From NCBI GenBank assembly GCA_900540535.1, contig UQGM01000002.1, positions 1 through 64,000 on the forward strand: 64,000 nucleotides of DNA, written 5' to 3'. The first letter of the stretch is position 1. The number at the start of each line of letters is the position of its first letter. The position numbers were made by a program, and so were the translations under genes. The notes under the pieces are model-generated. The model was not told where the DNA came from, ran no database searches, and was given only the letters and a program-made list of their open reading frames with translations. This DNA is from an uncultured Oscillospiraceae bacterium (GTDB taxonomy: Bacteria > Bacillota > Clostridia > Oscillospirales > Acutalibacteraceae). Shown piece by piece: positions 35,507-44,994 of this stretch.

Positions 35507-36325
35507 ATGAAAATAGAGGATATCATTTTAACCGATTCTTCAAGGGGTATGGATAAAGCGGCAAAATTTCTTTCTGATAATTTTTGCGGATATGCTGCAA
35601 GAGACATCTTAAAGCTTTCAAAAGGTACAGTTTTTCTTATAACAGGATTTTGGGTTAACGGCAAAGGTGAAACTGATGGACCGGCGGGAACTTTTGTCCT
35701 TTATAAAACTTTGGAAAAATTAGGCTTTGATCCGGTAGTAATTACAGAAAAATATAACAGTATACCCTTTGCTGATATGAATGTTATTTCAGATCTTCCT
35801 ACAAATGCTTCTTCCGAAGAGTATGAAGTAGTAATCGATAAATACTCTCCTGTAGCTGTCATTTCTGTTGAACGCTGCGGACAAAATACTTTTGGCGATT
35901 ATACAAATATCCGTGGTAAAAGTATTAAAGACCATACCGCTAACCTGGATTTGCTTTTCGAATTATGCAATAAAAGAAATATCTTGACTATTGGCGTAGG
36001 TGACGGCGGAAACGAAATAGGTATGGGGAATATATGCAATGAACTGCATACTATTATCAAAAGTGAACCCTGTAACATCAAAGCTGATCATCTGATTGCT
36101 GCAACAGTATCAAATTGGGGTGCATATGCAATCGCATCAAGTCTCCAAAGACTAACTCATAAAAATATAATGCCGCATTTCTCTGAACTGAAAGATTTTT
36201 ACAGAAAAATGATTGAAGCTGGTTTTGTTGACGGAATTACAGGTAAAAACGAAATGAGCGTTGACGGATTCGATATCTATGATGAAAAAGAGATATACGA
36301 GCTTTTAAAAACACAATCCCTTTAA
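35507..36325 (+). CDS. DUF4392 protein, D-glutamate cyclase-like domain
   Basis: 272 residues. I recognise the DUF4392/D-glutamate cyclase C-terminal-type fold: an N-terminal nucleotide-like loop region (LITGFWVNGKGETDGPAGT), VISVERCGQN, and a glycine-rich GVGDGGNEIGMGN segment. Mammalian homologues convert D-glutamate to 5-oxo-D-proline; in bacteria the activity of stand-alone proteins is poorly known, so the substrate here is inference. GGAGG precedes the ATG. Cytosolic, no signal. It lies 68 bp after the flavodoxin gene. Confidence 0.75.
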   Translation: MKIEDIILTDSSRGMDKAAKFLSDNFCGYAARDILKLSKGTVFLITGFWVNGKGETDGPAGTFVLYKTLEKLGFDPVVITEKYNSIPFADMNVISDLPTNASSEEYEVVIDKYSPVAVISVERCGQNTFGDYTNIRGKSIKDHTANLDLLFELCNKRNILTIGVGDGGNEIGMGNICNELHTIIKSEPCNIKADHLIAATVSNWGAYAIASSLQRLTHKNIMPHFSELKDFYRKMIEAGFVDGITGKNEMSVDGFDIYDEKEIYELLKTQSL

Positions 36326-36329
36326 GGTG

Positions 36330-36358
36330 TTGATTAAGGATACAATTAAAGGTATAAT
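36330..36358 (+). promoter_or_regulatory. Sigma-A promoter of the cyclophilin gene
   Basis: TTGATT (36330-36335), exactly 17 bp, TATAAT (36353-36358). It starts 5 bp after the DUF4392 stop and gives a leader of about 27 nt. Confidence 0.75.
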
Positions 36359-36391
36359 AGTTTAAAATAATTAGTGCGGAGGATTTATAAA

Positions 36392-36988
36392 ATGATTGCA
36401 CAGCTCGAAAAGCCTGCAAAGGGCGAAAAGATAGCAGTTATGCAGACTAATATGGGAGATATAAAGATTCGTCTTTTCCCGGAAGTCGCACCAAAAGCCG
36501 TTGAGAATTTCATCAGCCATGCAGAAAATGGATATTACGACGGACTTATTTTTCACAGAGTAATTAATGATTTCATGATTCAGGGTGGAGATCCCACAGG
36601 TACCGGAAGAGGCGGCGAAAGCATCTACGGTCATTCTTTTGAGGATGAATTTGATTTATCAGCTCGAAATTATCGTGGAGCTCTTTCAATGGCAAATGCA
36701 GGCCCCAATACAAACGGAAGCCAGTTCTTTATTGTACAGGCTAAAAGCGTTGATGACGGCCTCATTTCACAGATGACAGAGCTTGCTGACAGAGGTTTCC
36801 CTGAAGAAGTAACTGAAAACTACAAAAAAATAGGTGGTACACCCTGGCTTGATTTTAAGCACACTGTTTTCGGACAGGTATTCGAGGGAATGGACGTAGT
36901 TGACAATATCGCCCAGGTGAAGGTTGGTCCTCAGGATAAGCCTGTAAATGATGTTATTATAGAAAAGATTGTCTTTGAAGTAATCTGA
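36392..36988 (+). CDS. Cyclophilin-type peptidyl-prolyl cis-trans isomerase
   Basis: 198 residues from the ATG at 36392, which has GGAGG 10 bases upstream; the in-frame GTG at 36374 lies before that site. Cyclophilin motifs are YDGLIFHRVINDFMIQGGDP, GTGRGGESIYG, LSMANAGPNTNGSQFFI and HTVFGQVFEGMDVV. An insert between the FFI strand and the HTVFG loop (about 40 residues with SQMTELADRGFPEEV) is typical of clostridial members. No signal peptide, so a cytosolic folding enzyme. Own promoter and a strong terminator: a single-gene unit. Confidence 0.93.
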   Translation: MIAQLEKPAKGEKIAVMQTNMGDIKIRLFPEVAPKAVENFISHAENGYYDGLIFHRVINDFMIQGGDPTGTGRGGESIYGHSFEDEFDLSARNYRGALSMANAGPNTNGSQFFIVQAKSVDDGLISQMTELADRGFPEEVTENYKKIGGTPWLDFKHTVFGQVFEGMDVVDNIAQVKVGPQDKPVNDVIIEKIVFEVI

Positions 36989-37016
36989 TTTTCATTAAAT
37001 TATAACTTACAAAACT

Positions 37017-37060
37017 AAAAGCATCCGGTAAAGATAGTTTTCTTTTTCCGGATGCTTTTT
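37017..37060. terminator. Bidirectional terminator between cyclophilin gene and hppA
   Basis: A perfect 12-bp stem AAAAGCATCCGG/CCGGATGCTTTT with a 19-nt loop, A-rich on one side and T-rich on the other, between convergent genes. Confidence 0.88.
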
Positions 37061-37093
37061 GATGTTTTAATTTTTCGAAAACTCACTAAGATA

Positions 37094-39103
37094 TTAGAAA
37101 TTAAATATTCCGCCAAACTTTACAAACAAAGGTGCGAAAACAAGTGCTACAATAGTCATAAGCTTAATCAGAATGTTTATAGAAGGTCCGGCGGTATCCT
37201 TAAATGGATCACCAACTGTATCTCCTACAACTGCAGCCTTGTGGGCATCACATCCTTTTCCGCCGTCCTGACCTTCCTCGATATATTTCTTTGCATTATC
37301 CCAGGCGCCGCCTGCATTTGACATAAATATAGCCATCATAACTCCGGTTACAAGAGAGCCAGCAAGCAATCCACCCAAAGCCTCAGCGCCTAAAAGTAAT
37401 CCCATAAGAAGGGGAGCAGCAACAGCCATAATGCCGGGAACCAGCATTTCTTTTAATGCAGCTGAAGTGGATATTTCAACGCATTTTTTATAATCGGGTT
37501 TACCTGTTCCGTCCATTATTCCAGGGATTGTTTTAAATTGTCTGCGAACCTCTTCAATCATATGATTTGCAGCCTTGCCGACTGAAGACATTGTGAAAGC
37601 AGAGAAGAGGAATGGGAGCATTCCACCGACAAATAATCCGCAAATAACTTCGGGACTTAAAATGCTTATAGTTTTTAAATGTACAGCCTCGGCATAGGAA
37701 GCGAACAGAGCAAGCGCCGTAAGTGCCGCAGAACCGATTGCAAATCCTTTACCAATGGCAGCTGTTGTATTTCCCACAGCATCAAGCTTATCTGTTATCT
37801 CTCTTACATTATCATCAAGACCTGACATCTGTGCAATTCCGCCTGCATTATCTGCAATTGGACCATATGCATCAACAGCAATAGTTATACCTGTCGTTGA
37901 AAGCATACCTACTGCAGAAAGAGCAATTCCGTAAAGTCCGAAAAATTTATAAGAAATAAGAATTCCCAGCGCTATGCAAAATATCGGTATTGCAGTTGAT
38001 TTCATTCCTACTGAAAGTCCGCTGATTATAGTTGTTGCCGGTCCGGTTTTTGACTGCTTAGCAATTTCCTTAACGTGTTTATAATCAGCAGAGGTATAAA
38101 TCTCAGTTATCTCACCTATTAAAATACCAACTACAAGACCTGCTGTAACTGCAAAGAAAGCTTTAAGATTTTCAAACATGAACCAGCTTAAAAAGCCTGA
38201 TCCTATAAGCACTGCCACTGATGAAACATAAGTACCAACTTTTAAAGCATTGTGTGGATTTGTTCCTTCCTTACCACGAACAAAAAATGTTGATACCGCA
38301 GATGCGATAACACCTATTGCTGCAAGAGCGATAGGGAAGATAATGCCGTTAATACCTATGGCTTCTCCACTGGCTGTTACTGCAACAGCACCAAGGGTTA
38401 TTGCGGATATAATTGAACCTACATATGATTCAAACAAATCTGCACCCATACCTGCAACATCACCAACGTTATCACCGACATTATCAGCAATAACAGCAGG
38501 GTTTCTGGGGTCATCCTCAGGTATTCCGGACTCAACTTTACCTACAAGATCTGCTCCTACATCAGCAGCTTTGGTATATATTCCTCCACCGACACGAGCA
38601 AACAAGGCTATTGAGGAGGCTCCTAAACTAAATCCGGTCAGTACTGAGATATCTTTTGTTACTATATAGATAAGACTTATTCCGAGAAGTCCAAGTCCAA
38701 CTACAGACATTCCCATAACTGCGCCGCCGGAAAAGGCTATGGATAAAGCTTTATTCATACCTTTTTCTTTTGCTGCATTAGCTGTTCTCACGTTTGCACG
38801 TGTAGCAACAGTCATTCCAAAATATCCGGCAAGGGTAGAGAAAACTGCACCGATAATAAAGCATATTGCAGTTATCCAGTTACCAAGACCAAACCCGATG
38901 AGCAAAAACAGTACAGCAGCAAAAATTACAAGTACTTTATACTCTGCACCAAGAAACGCTTTTGCACCTTCACTTATTGCAGAAGCAATTTCCTGCATTT
39001 TTTCTGTTCCTGGATTTTGCTTTTTGATCCTCAGCGATGTTATTATCGCATAGACAATTGCAAGAACAGCCGCTGCCGGCGCCAAATAAAGTAGTTTTTC
39101 CAT
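37094..39103 (-). CDS. hppA: Membrane-bound ion-pumping pyrophosphatase (K+-dependent type)
   Basis: Couples pyrophosphate hydrolysis to H+ and/or Na+ export. 669 residues with about 16 membrane helices. Substrate motifs are DVGADLVGKVE, EDDPRNPAVIADNVGDNVGD and the C-terminal DAHKAAVVGDTVGDPFKDTAGP. In GNTTAAIGKG the residue that is Lys in K+-independent enzymes is Ala, which marks the K+-dependent class (established for the family). H+ versus Na+ transport I cannot decide by eye. AAAGGAGG precedes the ATG. Together with the V-ATPase at 51-60 kb it forms part of the ion-gradient machinery. Confidence 0.95.
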   Translation of the reverse strand: MEKLLYLAPAAAVLAIVYAIITSLRIKKQNPGTEKMQEIASAISEGAKAFLGAEYKVLVIFAAVLFLLIGFGLGNWITAICFIIGAVFSTLAGYFGMTVATRANVRTANAAKEKGMNKALSIAFSGGAVMGMSVVGLGLLGISLIYIVTKDISVLTGFSLGASSIALFARVGGGIYTKAADVGADLVGKVESGIPEDDPRNPAVIADNVGDNVGDVAGMGADLFESYVGSIISAITLGAVAVTASGEAIGINGIIFPIALAAIGVIASAVSTFFVRGKEGTNPHNALKVGTYVSSVAVLIGSGFLSWFMFENLKAFFAVTAGLVVGILIGEITEIYTSADYKHVKEIAKQSKTGPATTIISGLSVGMKSTAIPIFCIALGILISYKFFGLYGIALSAVGMLSTTGITIAVDAYGPIADNAGGIAQMSGLDDNVREITDKLDAVGNTTAAIGKGFAIGSAALTALALFASYAEAVHLKTISILSPEVICGLFVGGMLPFLFSAFTMSSVGKAANHMIEEVRRQFKTIPGIMDGTGKPDYKKCVEISTSAALKEMLVPGIMAVAAPLLMGLLLGAEALGGLLAGSLVTGVMMAIFMSNAGGAWDNAKKYIEEGQDGGKGCDAHKAAVVGDTVGDPFKDTAGPSINILIKLMTIVALVFAPLFVKFGGIFNF

Positions 39104-39120
39104 AATTCAGCCTCCTTTTA

Positions 39121-39171
39121 AATACTGAATTTGAATTTACATATTCAGTATTATTCGAGTATGCAATTATA
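39121..39171 (-). promoter_or_regulatory. hppA -10 element and leader inverted repeat
   Basis: On the minus strand TATAAT (39171-39166) has no good -35 at 16-18 bp. Downstream of it, in what would be the leader, a perfect 10-bp inverted repeat AATACTGAAT/ATTCAGTATT (39121-39130 and 39143-39152) lies just before the GGAGG. It may be an operator or an RNA hairpin; the absence of a -35 suggests activator dependence (inference). Confidence 0.4.
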
Positions 39172-39286
39172 TTAACATTCTATAAAGAAAAATGCAACAG
39201 TTTATAACTAAAGCTATTTAACTTTTTGTACAAAAATTACATAATCGCTTTTATTGCGAAGTAATCAAGTAATTTTAAAATAAAAT

Positions 39287-39311
39287 AAAGGCTATCGTAA
39301 AAATAGCCTTT
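39287..39311 (-). terminator. Terminator after the alpha/beta hydrolase gene
   Basis: A perfect 9-bp stem AAAGGCTAT/ATAGCCTTT with a 7-nt loop, T-rich on the minus-strand downstream side. Confidence 0.7.
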
Positions 39312-39326
39312 ACTCAGTTTTTTCTT

Positions 39327-40298
39327 TTATACAACTGCCGAAGAAACGGCGGGAGTATTTTCTATGCATTGCTTTATAAAACTATCCATACAGTTATCAT
39401 ATTTTTCTTTAGCTATATAATAACTTCTTGCATGGCGTGCTCCTTCAACTATCAGAAGTTCCTTTTCGCCGTTGTATGTTTCATAGAGTTCCTTTCCCAT
39501 ATATGTAGGTACAAACGTATCTTCTGTACCATGTATAAAAAGAATTGGCACTGTTGCGTTCTTTAAGAACTCTCTCGGAGAAGCTTCTTTGAAAAGATAG
39601 CCCGCTTTCTTTTTACAAATACGACTGGCCATATTTTTTATAACAGAAAGCTTCATTTTGGTCATATCACGTATATTGCACTGTATTTCTTCGTCAGTAT
39701 CGTTATATCCGCAGTCTTCAATAACGCCTTTTATCTGTTTGGGAACTTTATCGCTTCCTGCCGTCATCATAACGGTGGCAGCCCCCATTGATATACCATG
39801 CAGGATGATTTTTATATCACTTCCAAAATTCTCTATAAGATAATTGCACCAACTTAAAACATCAAAATGATCTAAATAACCGAACCCGATATATTTTCCT
39901 TCACTTTTACCGTGAGATCTGTCATCAGGAATGAGACAGGCAAAACCTAAATCATCATAATAATGTCTTGCTAAATGACTCATTTCATCACGTCCGTTGC
40001 ACTGATAACCATGCACAAGGATAACAAACTTCTTATCATTCTTACTGTGTGTCAGAAGCAAACTCTTTAATTTAAGTCCGTCAAAAGAGGTGATTTCTCT
40101 TTGTGAAGGATGTTTGGAAATTATATATTCATTATTGATGTTTCTGATATGCTGTCTGTTTCTCTCGTCATCATTTTTAGGAAGCTTGGGAATTTTCGGA
40201 CGAACAATTATAAAATTAAAAACACAAAATGAAACTGCCAACAGCAGCAAAATAATTACACAAACCAAAATAGCCAAAACCATAAAGAATATCTTCAT
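39327..40298 (-). CDS. Membrane-anchored alpha/beta hydrolase
   Basis: 323 residues. One N-terminal membrane helix (about 4-32), then an alpha/beta hydrolase with oxyanion region LVHGYQCNGRD, nucleophile elbow HGISMG (Ser170), acid in HGTEDTFVP (Asp260) and His289 in GARHARS. Resembles the Bacillus YqkD-like/prolyl-oligopeptidase-like group of serine hydrolases; substrate unknown. GGGGTG precedes the ATG. Divergent from lon and ended by its own hairpin. Confidence 0.85.
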   Translation of the reverse strand: MKIFFMVLAILVCVIILLLLAVSFCVFNFIIVRPKIPKLPKNDDERNRQHIRNINNEYIISKHPSQREITSFDGLKLKSLLLTHSKNDKKFVILVHGYQCNGRDEMSHLARHYYDDLGFACLIPDDRSHGKSEGKYIGFGYLDHFDVLSWCNYLIENFGSDIKIILHGISMGAATVMMTAGSDKVPKQIKGVIEDCGYNDTDEEIQCNIRDMTKMKLSVIKNMASRICKKKAGYLFKEASPREFLKNATVPILFIHGTEDTFVPTYMGKELYETYNGEKELLIVEGARHARSYYIAKEKYDNCMDSFIKQCIENTPAVSSAVV

Positions 40299-40447
40299 TT
40301 TTTCACCCCGAATTTTGAATAGGTATATTTTAACATAAAAAAATTAATAGGTCTATAAAAATAAGTGAAAACGCACATCGACTTTTTTGCTATACAAAAT
40401 TCATAAGTTGCTATATTATTTGGATGGCTTTAACTGCGGCTTTTTTC

Positions 40448-40476
40448 TTGATATGAATGGAGTTTTAGTATATAAT
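40448..40476 (+). promoter_or_regulatory. Sigma-A promoter of lon
   Basis: TTGATA (40448-40453), exactly 17 bp, TATAAT (40471-40476). I saw no CIRCE or CtsR-type repeat overlapping it. Confidence 0.75.
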
Positions 40477-40522
40477 TGCAATAACCGTATATTGCGGGGT
40501 TTTTACTCAGAGGTGAAATCTA

Positions 40523-42973
40523 ATGGATAATAATATAATTCAAAATATAAAAACAATTCCGGCTGTTGCGCTGAGAGGTCTCGTCATGTTCCCCGGCATG
40601 ACACTGCATTTTGATGTAGGCAGAAAAAAATCTGTTAAAGCACTCAACAATGCAATGCAGCAGGACAGAAAGATTTTTTTAGTCGCACAGAAAAATATCG
40701 GTGACGACAATCCGACTTTCGATGATATGTATAAAATCGGCGTCATCGGTACAGTAAAGCAGATAATAAGACTTCCTAAAAGTGAAAATATTAGGGTAGT
40801 AGTAGAGGGTGTTGAAAGAGCAAGAGCTGCTAAAATTATTTCAGACTCTGAATATCTTACTGCATCTGTAATACCAATAGAGGAACCTGAAGTTGAAAAA
40901 ACTGATGAACTGTATGAGGAAGCTCTTGTAAGACACGCTAAGGATGTTTTTGATGCATATACCGAAAACAGTTCTCAGCTTTCTTCGGACATACTCATGA
41001 ATGTCCTTGACGCAAAAAAAGCTGGATTTCTTGCAGATTATATTGGATTCAACATAATGCTTGAATATACAGACAGACAAAAAATTCTCGAAATCATCAA
41101 TCCTATTGATCGTTTGGAATTTGTATGCCGTGTACTTGTCCGTGAAACCGAAATTCTGGATATTGAAGCACAGATTCATGCAAAGGTTCAGCAGCAAATG
41201 GACAAAAGCCAGCATGATTATTATCTGCGTGAACAGATGCGTGTAATTGCCGAGGAGCTTGATGAGGACGATGATCCCAAAAAGGAAGCACAGGAATATA
41301 AAGATAAAATTTCAGCTCTCAAATTACCTAAAGATTCCGAAGAAAAGCTTTTAAAGGACTGCGACAGACTTTATAAAATGCCTTCAGGTTCTCAGGACGG
41401 AGCTGTTTTAAGAACTTATCTTGACACTGTACTTTCTCTTCCTTGGAATAAAGAAACCAAAGATCAAACAGATATCAAAAAGGCTGCAAAGGTTTTGAAT
41501 TCAGGCCATTACGGCATTGAAAAAGTGAAAGAGCGTATTCTCGAATACATAGCTGTTAAAAAACTCACCAAAACAACCGGTGGTCAGATTCTGTGTCTTG
41601 TAGGTCCTCCCGGAGTTGGTAAAACTTCAATTGCTAAGGCTATGGCCGATGCTCTCGGAAGAGAATTTGCAAGAATTTCACTGGGCGGCGTACACGATGA
41701 GGCCGAAATAAGAGGTCATAGAAAGACTTATGTCGGAGCAATGCCAGGAAGAATAATAACCGCCATTAAGCAGTGTAAAAGCAGCAATCCTTTAATTCTA
41801 TTAGACGAAATAGATAAACTTGGAGGAGATCACAGAGGAGATCCATCTTCGGCTCTTCTGGAAGTTTTGGATCCTGCTCAGAACTATACTTTTACAGATC
41901 ACTATATTGAAATACCCTTTGATTTAAGTAATGTTCTTTTTGTTACAACAGCAAACGATAAATACAGCATACCGGCTCCACTTTTTGACAGAATGGATGT
42001 TATAGAGCTTGACAGCTACACAAGAGAAGATAAATTTATAATAGCAAAGAAATATCTCGTACCTGCTCAGCTTAAGAAACACGGTCTCAGCGGAAGTTCT
42101 ATGAGAATATCCGGCGATGCAATATATGACATTATCGATTCCTATACAAGGGAATCTGGTGTAAGAAGACTCGAACAGCTCATTGCTGCTCTTTGCAGAA
42201 AAGCGGCAGTTAAAATTGCAGGTGGCGAATGCGCAAGAGTTTCCGTTAAGGCTGATAACATCGAAACTTTCCTCGGACCTAGAAAATTCAAACCTGAAGA
42301 GAAAGCTGGCAAAGATGAAATCGGTGTTGTAACCGGTCTTGCATGGACAAGCGTCGGTGGAGAAACAATGCCGGTTGAAGTAGCTGTCATGGACGGTAAA
42401 GGCGATGTAAAACTCACAGGTTCATTAGGCGATGTCATGAAAGAGTCCGCAATGGCTGCAATCAGCTATATCAGAAGCAACTGCGATAAACTTGGAATTG
42501 ATAAGGCTTTCTATAAAAATAAAGACATCCATATCCATGTCCCAGAAGGAGCTGTCCCGAAGGACGGTCCGTCAGCAGGTGTTACAATTACCACTGCTCT
42601 TGTTTCTGCTCTTACAGGAATACCGGTAAGAGGCGATGTTGCTATGACCGGTGAAGTTACTCTCAGAGGACGTGTGTTGCCCATAGGCGGTCTTAAAGAA
42701 AAAACCATGGCTGCCTACCGTCGTGGTATAAAAAAAGTGATTATTCCCGCTGATAATGAATCTGATTTAAAAGAAGCAGATCCCAAAGTAATCGAGAATA
42801 TCGAATTTGTCACAGCGGATAAAATGGACATCGTATTAAAGAATGCACTTGTATGCAGTGAAACTGATAAAGCAGAAATCTGTAAGGAAATATGTGATGA
42901 ACATTCTGATAATACTATGACAGCAGTGGTAGATAATCATAAAAACGGAAAGCGTTCATCTATCACTCAGTAA
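40523..42973 (+). CDS. lon: ATP-dependent protease Lon
   Basis: Degrades misfolded and regulatory proteins. 816 residues: N-terminal LON substrate domain, coiled middle, AAA+ module with Walker A GPPGVGKTS (from 361) and Walker B ILLDEIDKL, and S16 protease domain with Ser684 (KDGPSAG) and Lys727 (GGLKEKTMAA), separated by 43 residues as in E. coli Lon. The C-terminus is a 30-residue polar tail. AGAGGTGA precedes the ATG; strong promoter upstream. ysxC follows 26 bp later, as in Bacillus. Confidence 0.97.
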   Translation: MDNNIIQNIKTIPAVALRGLVMFPGMTLHFDVGRKKSVKALNNAMQQDRKIFLVAQKNIGDDNPTFDDMYKIGVIGTVKQIIRLPKSENIRVVVEGVERARAAKIISDSEYLTASVIPIEEPEVEKTDELYEEALVRHAKDVFDAYTENSSQLSSDILMNVLDAKKAGFLADYIGFNIMLEYTDRQKILEIINPIDRLEFVCRVLVRETEILDIEAQIHAKVQQQMDKSQHDYYLREQMRVIAEELDEDDDPKKEAQEYKDKISALKLPKDSEEKLLKDCDRLYKMPSGSQDGAVLRTYLDTVLSLPWNKETKDQTDIKKAAKVLNSGHYGIEKVKERILEYIAVKKLTKTTGGQILCLVGPPGVGKTSIAKAMADALGREFARISLGGVHDEAEIRGHRKTYVGAMPGRIITAIKQCKSSNPLILLDEIDKLGGDHRGDPSSALLEVLDPAQNYTFTDHYIEIPFDLSNVLFVTTANDKYSIPAPLFDRMDVIELDSYTREDKFIIAKKYLVPAQLKKHGLSGSSMRISGDAIYDIIDSYTRESGVRRLEQLIAALCRKAAVKIAGGECARVSVKADNIETFLGPRKFKPEEKAGKDEIGVVTGLAWTSVGGETMPVEVAVMDGKGDVKLTGSLGDVMKESAMAAISYIRSNCDKLGIDKAFYKNKDIHIHVPEGAVPKDGPSAGVTITTALVSALTGIPVRGDVAMTGEVTLRGRVLPIGGLKEKTMAAYRRGIKKVIIPADNESDLKEADPKVIENIEFVTADKMDIVLKNALVCSETDKAEICKEICDEHSDNTMTAVVDNHKNGKRSSITQ

Positions 42974-42999
42974 TTTTAAAGAAAGGGGAGAAACGCACA

Positions 43000-43590
43000 A
43001 TGATGTTTGAAAAAGCTGTTTTTGAAGCTTCCTATGGTACTTTCTCTCAGCTTCCTGAATCAGATATGCCTGAAATAGCTTTTGCAGGTCGTTCCAATGT
43101 AGGAAAATCCTCACTGCTCAATAAACTTACTAACAGGAAATCACTTGCAAGGGTCAGTTCCTCACCGGGAAAAACTACTACCATTAACTTTTTTGGTGTA
43201 GAGAATATTAAGCTGGTTGATTTACCCGGATACGGATATGCAAAAGTTTCACGTGCTGAAAAGCTCAGGTGGTCTGAGCTTATGGAGGGATATTTTTCAT
43301 CCAACAGAAATATCCGCCTCGTCATTCAGCTAATTGATATGCGTCATCCACCCACAGAAAATGATTTATCAATGCTCTCTTTTCTCATACATACAGGTTA
43401 TCCCTTTATAATCGTTCTTACAAAGAGTGATAAACTTAATAAAAGCGAGCGTGAAAAAAGGCTGTCGCTTATTAATGAGGAGCTCAAAGAAGTTGGAATA
43501 AGCAATGATGTTAAAATCATTCCCTTTTCGGCAACAAAAGGCGAGGGTGTTGATGAAATAAAGGATATTATTGAAAAGTCTGTACTTTGA
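43000..43590 (+). CDS. ysxC: Ribosome biogenesis GTPase YsxC/EngB
   Basis: 196 residues. GTPase motifs G1 GRSNVGKSSL, G3 DLPGYGYAK, G4 TKSDKL and G5 SATKGEG. It is needed for 50S subunit assembly in Bacillus. Tandem ATGs (43000, 43003) follow AAAGGGGAG. Co-oriented with lon and lysA; the lysA start lies 16 bp after this stop. Confidence 0.94.
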   Translation: MMFEKAVFEASYGTFSQLPESDMPEIAFAGRSNVGKSSLLNKLTNRKSLARVSSSPGKTTTINFFGVENIKLVDLPGYGYAKVSRAEKLRWSELMEGYFSSNRNIRLVIQLIDMRHPPTENDLSMLSFLIHTGYPFIIVLTKSDKLNKSEREKRLSLINEELKEVGISNDVKIIPFSATKGEGVDEIKDIIEKSVL

Positions 43591-43606
43591 TTTTAGGAGG
43601 TTTTTT

Positions 43607-44905
43607 ATGTTTGTTTCAGATTGCTTGAACGTAAACGAAAAAGGTCATTTAGAAATAGGCGGCTGCGATACAATAGATTTAGCTGAAAAGTATGGCACTC
43701 CGCTTTATGTCGTTGATGAAAACGAAATAAGAAAAAATTGCCGTGCATTTGTAAAGTCCATTGAGGATAATTATAATGGACACGGAACAGTAGCTTATGC
43801 CAGCAAAGCTTTTTCCTGCATGGAGATGTACAGAATCTGCAAACAGGAAAACATGAGCATCGATACTGTTTCAGCCGGTGAAATATATACTGCCCTCAAA
43901 GCCGGTTTTCCTGCTGAACGCATTTTTTTCCACGGCAACAACAAAACTCTTGACGAAATAGAATTTGCTCTTGATAACAACGTCGGCAGAATTGTTGTAG
44001 ATAATCTTACAGAGCTTGAGAAAATCGAAAAGGCTGCTAAAAAAAGGAATATCACTGCAAAAATCATGTTCCGTATTAAGCCCGGTATTGACGCACATAC
44101 TCACAGCTTTATCAGAACAGGACAGATTGACTCAAAATTCGGACTTGCTCTTGAAAATGGCGAGGCTATGGTTGGCGTAAAAAGAGCACTTGCTTTAAAG
44201 AATGTTGAACTTTGCGGTCTTCACTGCCATATTGGTTCTCAAATTTTTGACATTTCTCCCTTTGAGCTTGCAGCAGAAGTTATGATGGACTTTATTGCAA
44301 AAATCAAGGAAGAAATAGGTGCTGAAATCAAAGAACTTAACCTCGGCGGTGGTTTTGGTATCAAATACACAGAAGAGGACAAGCCGGCTCCTTACAGTGA
44401 TTACATGAATCGTGTAGCAGCTGTTATTAAGAAGAAAGCAGAAGAGCATTCAATGGAGCTTCCCTTTATCATTATTGAGCCGGGACGTTCAATTGCCGGA
44501 GCTGCCGGAATCACACTTTATACAGTAGGTGCAGTTAAGGAAATAGAAAACGTCAGAACCTATGTTTCAATTGACGGCGGTATGACCGATAACCCAAGAT
44601 ATATCCTCTACCAGTCAACATATGAGATTTTATGCGCTAACAAAGCAAACGAACCTAAGACTGAAAAGATAACACTTGCCGGTAAGTGCTGCGAGAGCGG
44701 CGACCTTATTCAGGAAAACGCAATGATTCAGAAGGTTGTTCCCGGAGATACAATTGCGGTTCTTTCAACAGGCGCATACAACTACTCAATGGCTTCCAAC
44801 TACAACAGAATCGGCAGACCGGCTGTCGTAATGACAAATAACGGTGAGTCAAGGATAATCGTAAAACGTGAAAGCTTTGAAGATTTAGTCAGAAATGACG
44901 TTTGA
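43607..44905 (+). CDS. lysA: Diaminopimelate decarboxylase
   Basis: The last step of lysine synthesis, meso-DAP to lysine. 432 residues. PLP-binding Lys67 in VAYASKAF, HCHIGSQI, the phosphate-binding LNLGGGFGI, EPGRSI, and the C-terminal CCESGDL and GAYNYSMASNYN motifs from the partner subunit. The ATG at 43607 has AGGAGG 7-8 bases upstream; the in-frame ATG at 43571 lies inside ysxC. Ended by a bidirectional terminator. Confidence 0.95.
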   Translation: MFVSDCLNVNEKGHLEIGGCDTIDLAEKYGTPLYVVDENEIRKNCRAFVKSIEDNYNGHGTVAYASKAFSCMEMYRICKQENMSIDTVSAGEIYTALKAGFPAERIFFHGNNKTLDEIEFALDNNVGRIVVDNLTELEKIEKAAKKRNITAKIMFRIKPGIDAHTHSFIRTGQIDSKFGLALENGEAMVGVKRALALKNVELCGLHCHIGSQIFDISPFELAAEVMMDFIAKIKEEIGAEIKELNLGGGFGIKYTEEDKPAPYSDYMNRVAAVIKKKAEEHSMELPFIIIEPGRSIAGAAGITLYTVGAVKEIENVRTYVSIDGGMTDNPRYILYQSTYEILCANKANEPKTEKITLAGKCCESGDLIQENAMIQKVVPGDTIAVLSTGAYNYSMASNYNRIGRPAVVMTNNGESRIIVKRESFEDLVRNDV

Positions 44906-44924
44906 TTTATCATTAACTTAAATT

Positions 44925-44977
44925 AAAAAAGCAGGGCAAACCACCGCTTTATGCGATAAGGTATGTCCTGCTTTTTT
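44925..44977. terminator. Bidirectional terminator between lysA and the phosphatase gene
   Basis: An 11-bp stem AAAAAAGCAGG/CCTGCTTTTTT at the base with an internal loop, between convergent genes. Confidence 0.8.
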
Positions 44978-44994
44978 ATGATGTGATTGTTTTT

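Noticed and set aside
40299..40522. Heat-shock operator (CIRCE or CtsR) before lon
   Set aside because: The region holds a good sigma-A promoter but no TTAGCACTC-type inverted repeat and no CtsR heptad repeat that I could recognise.
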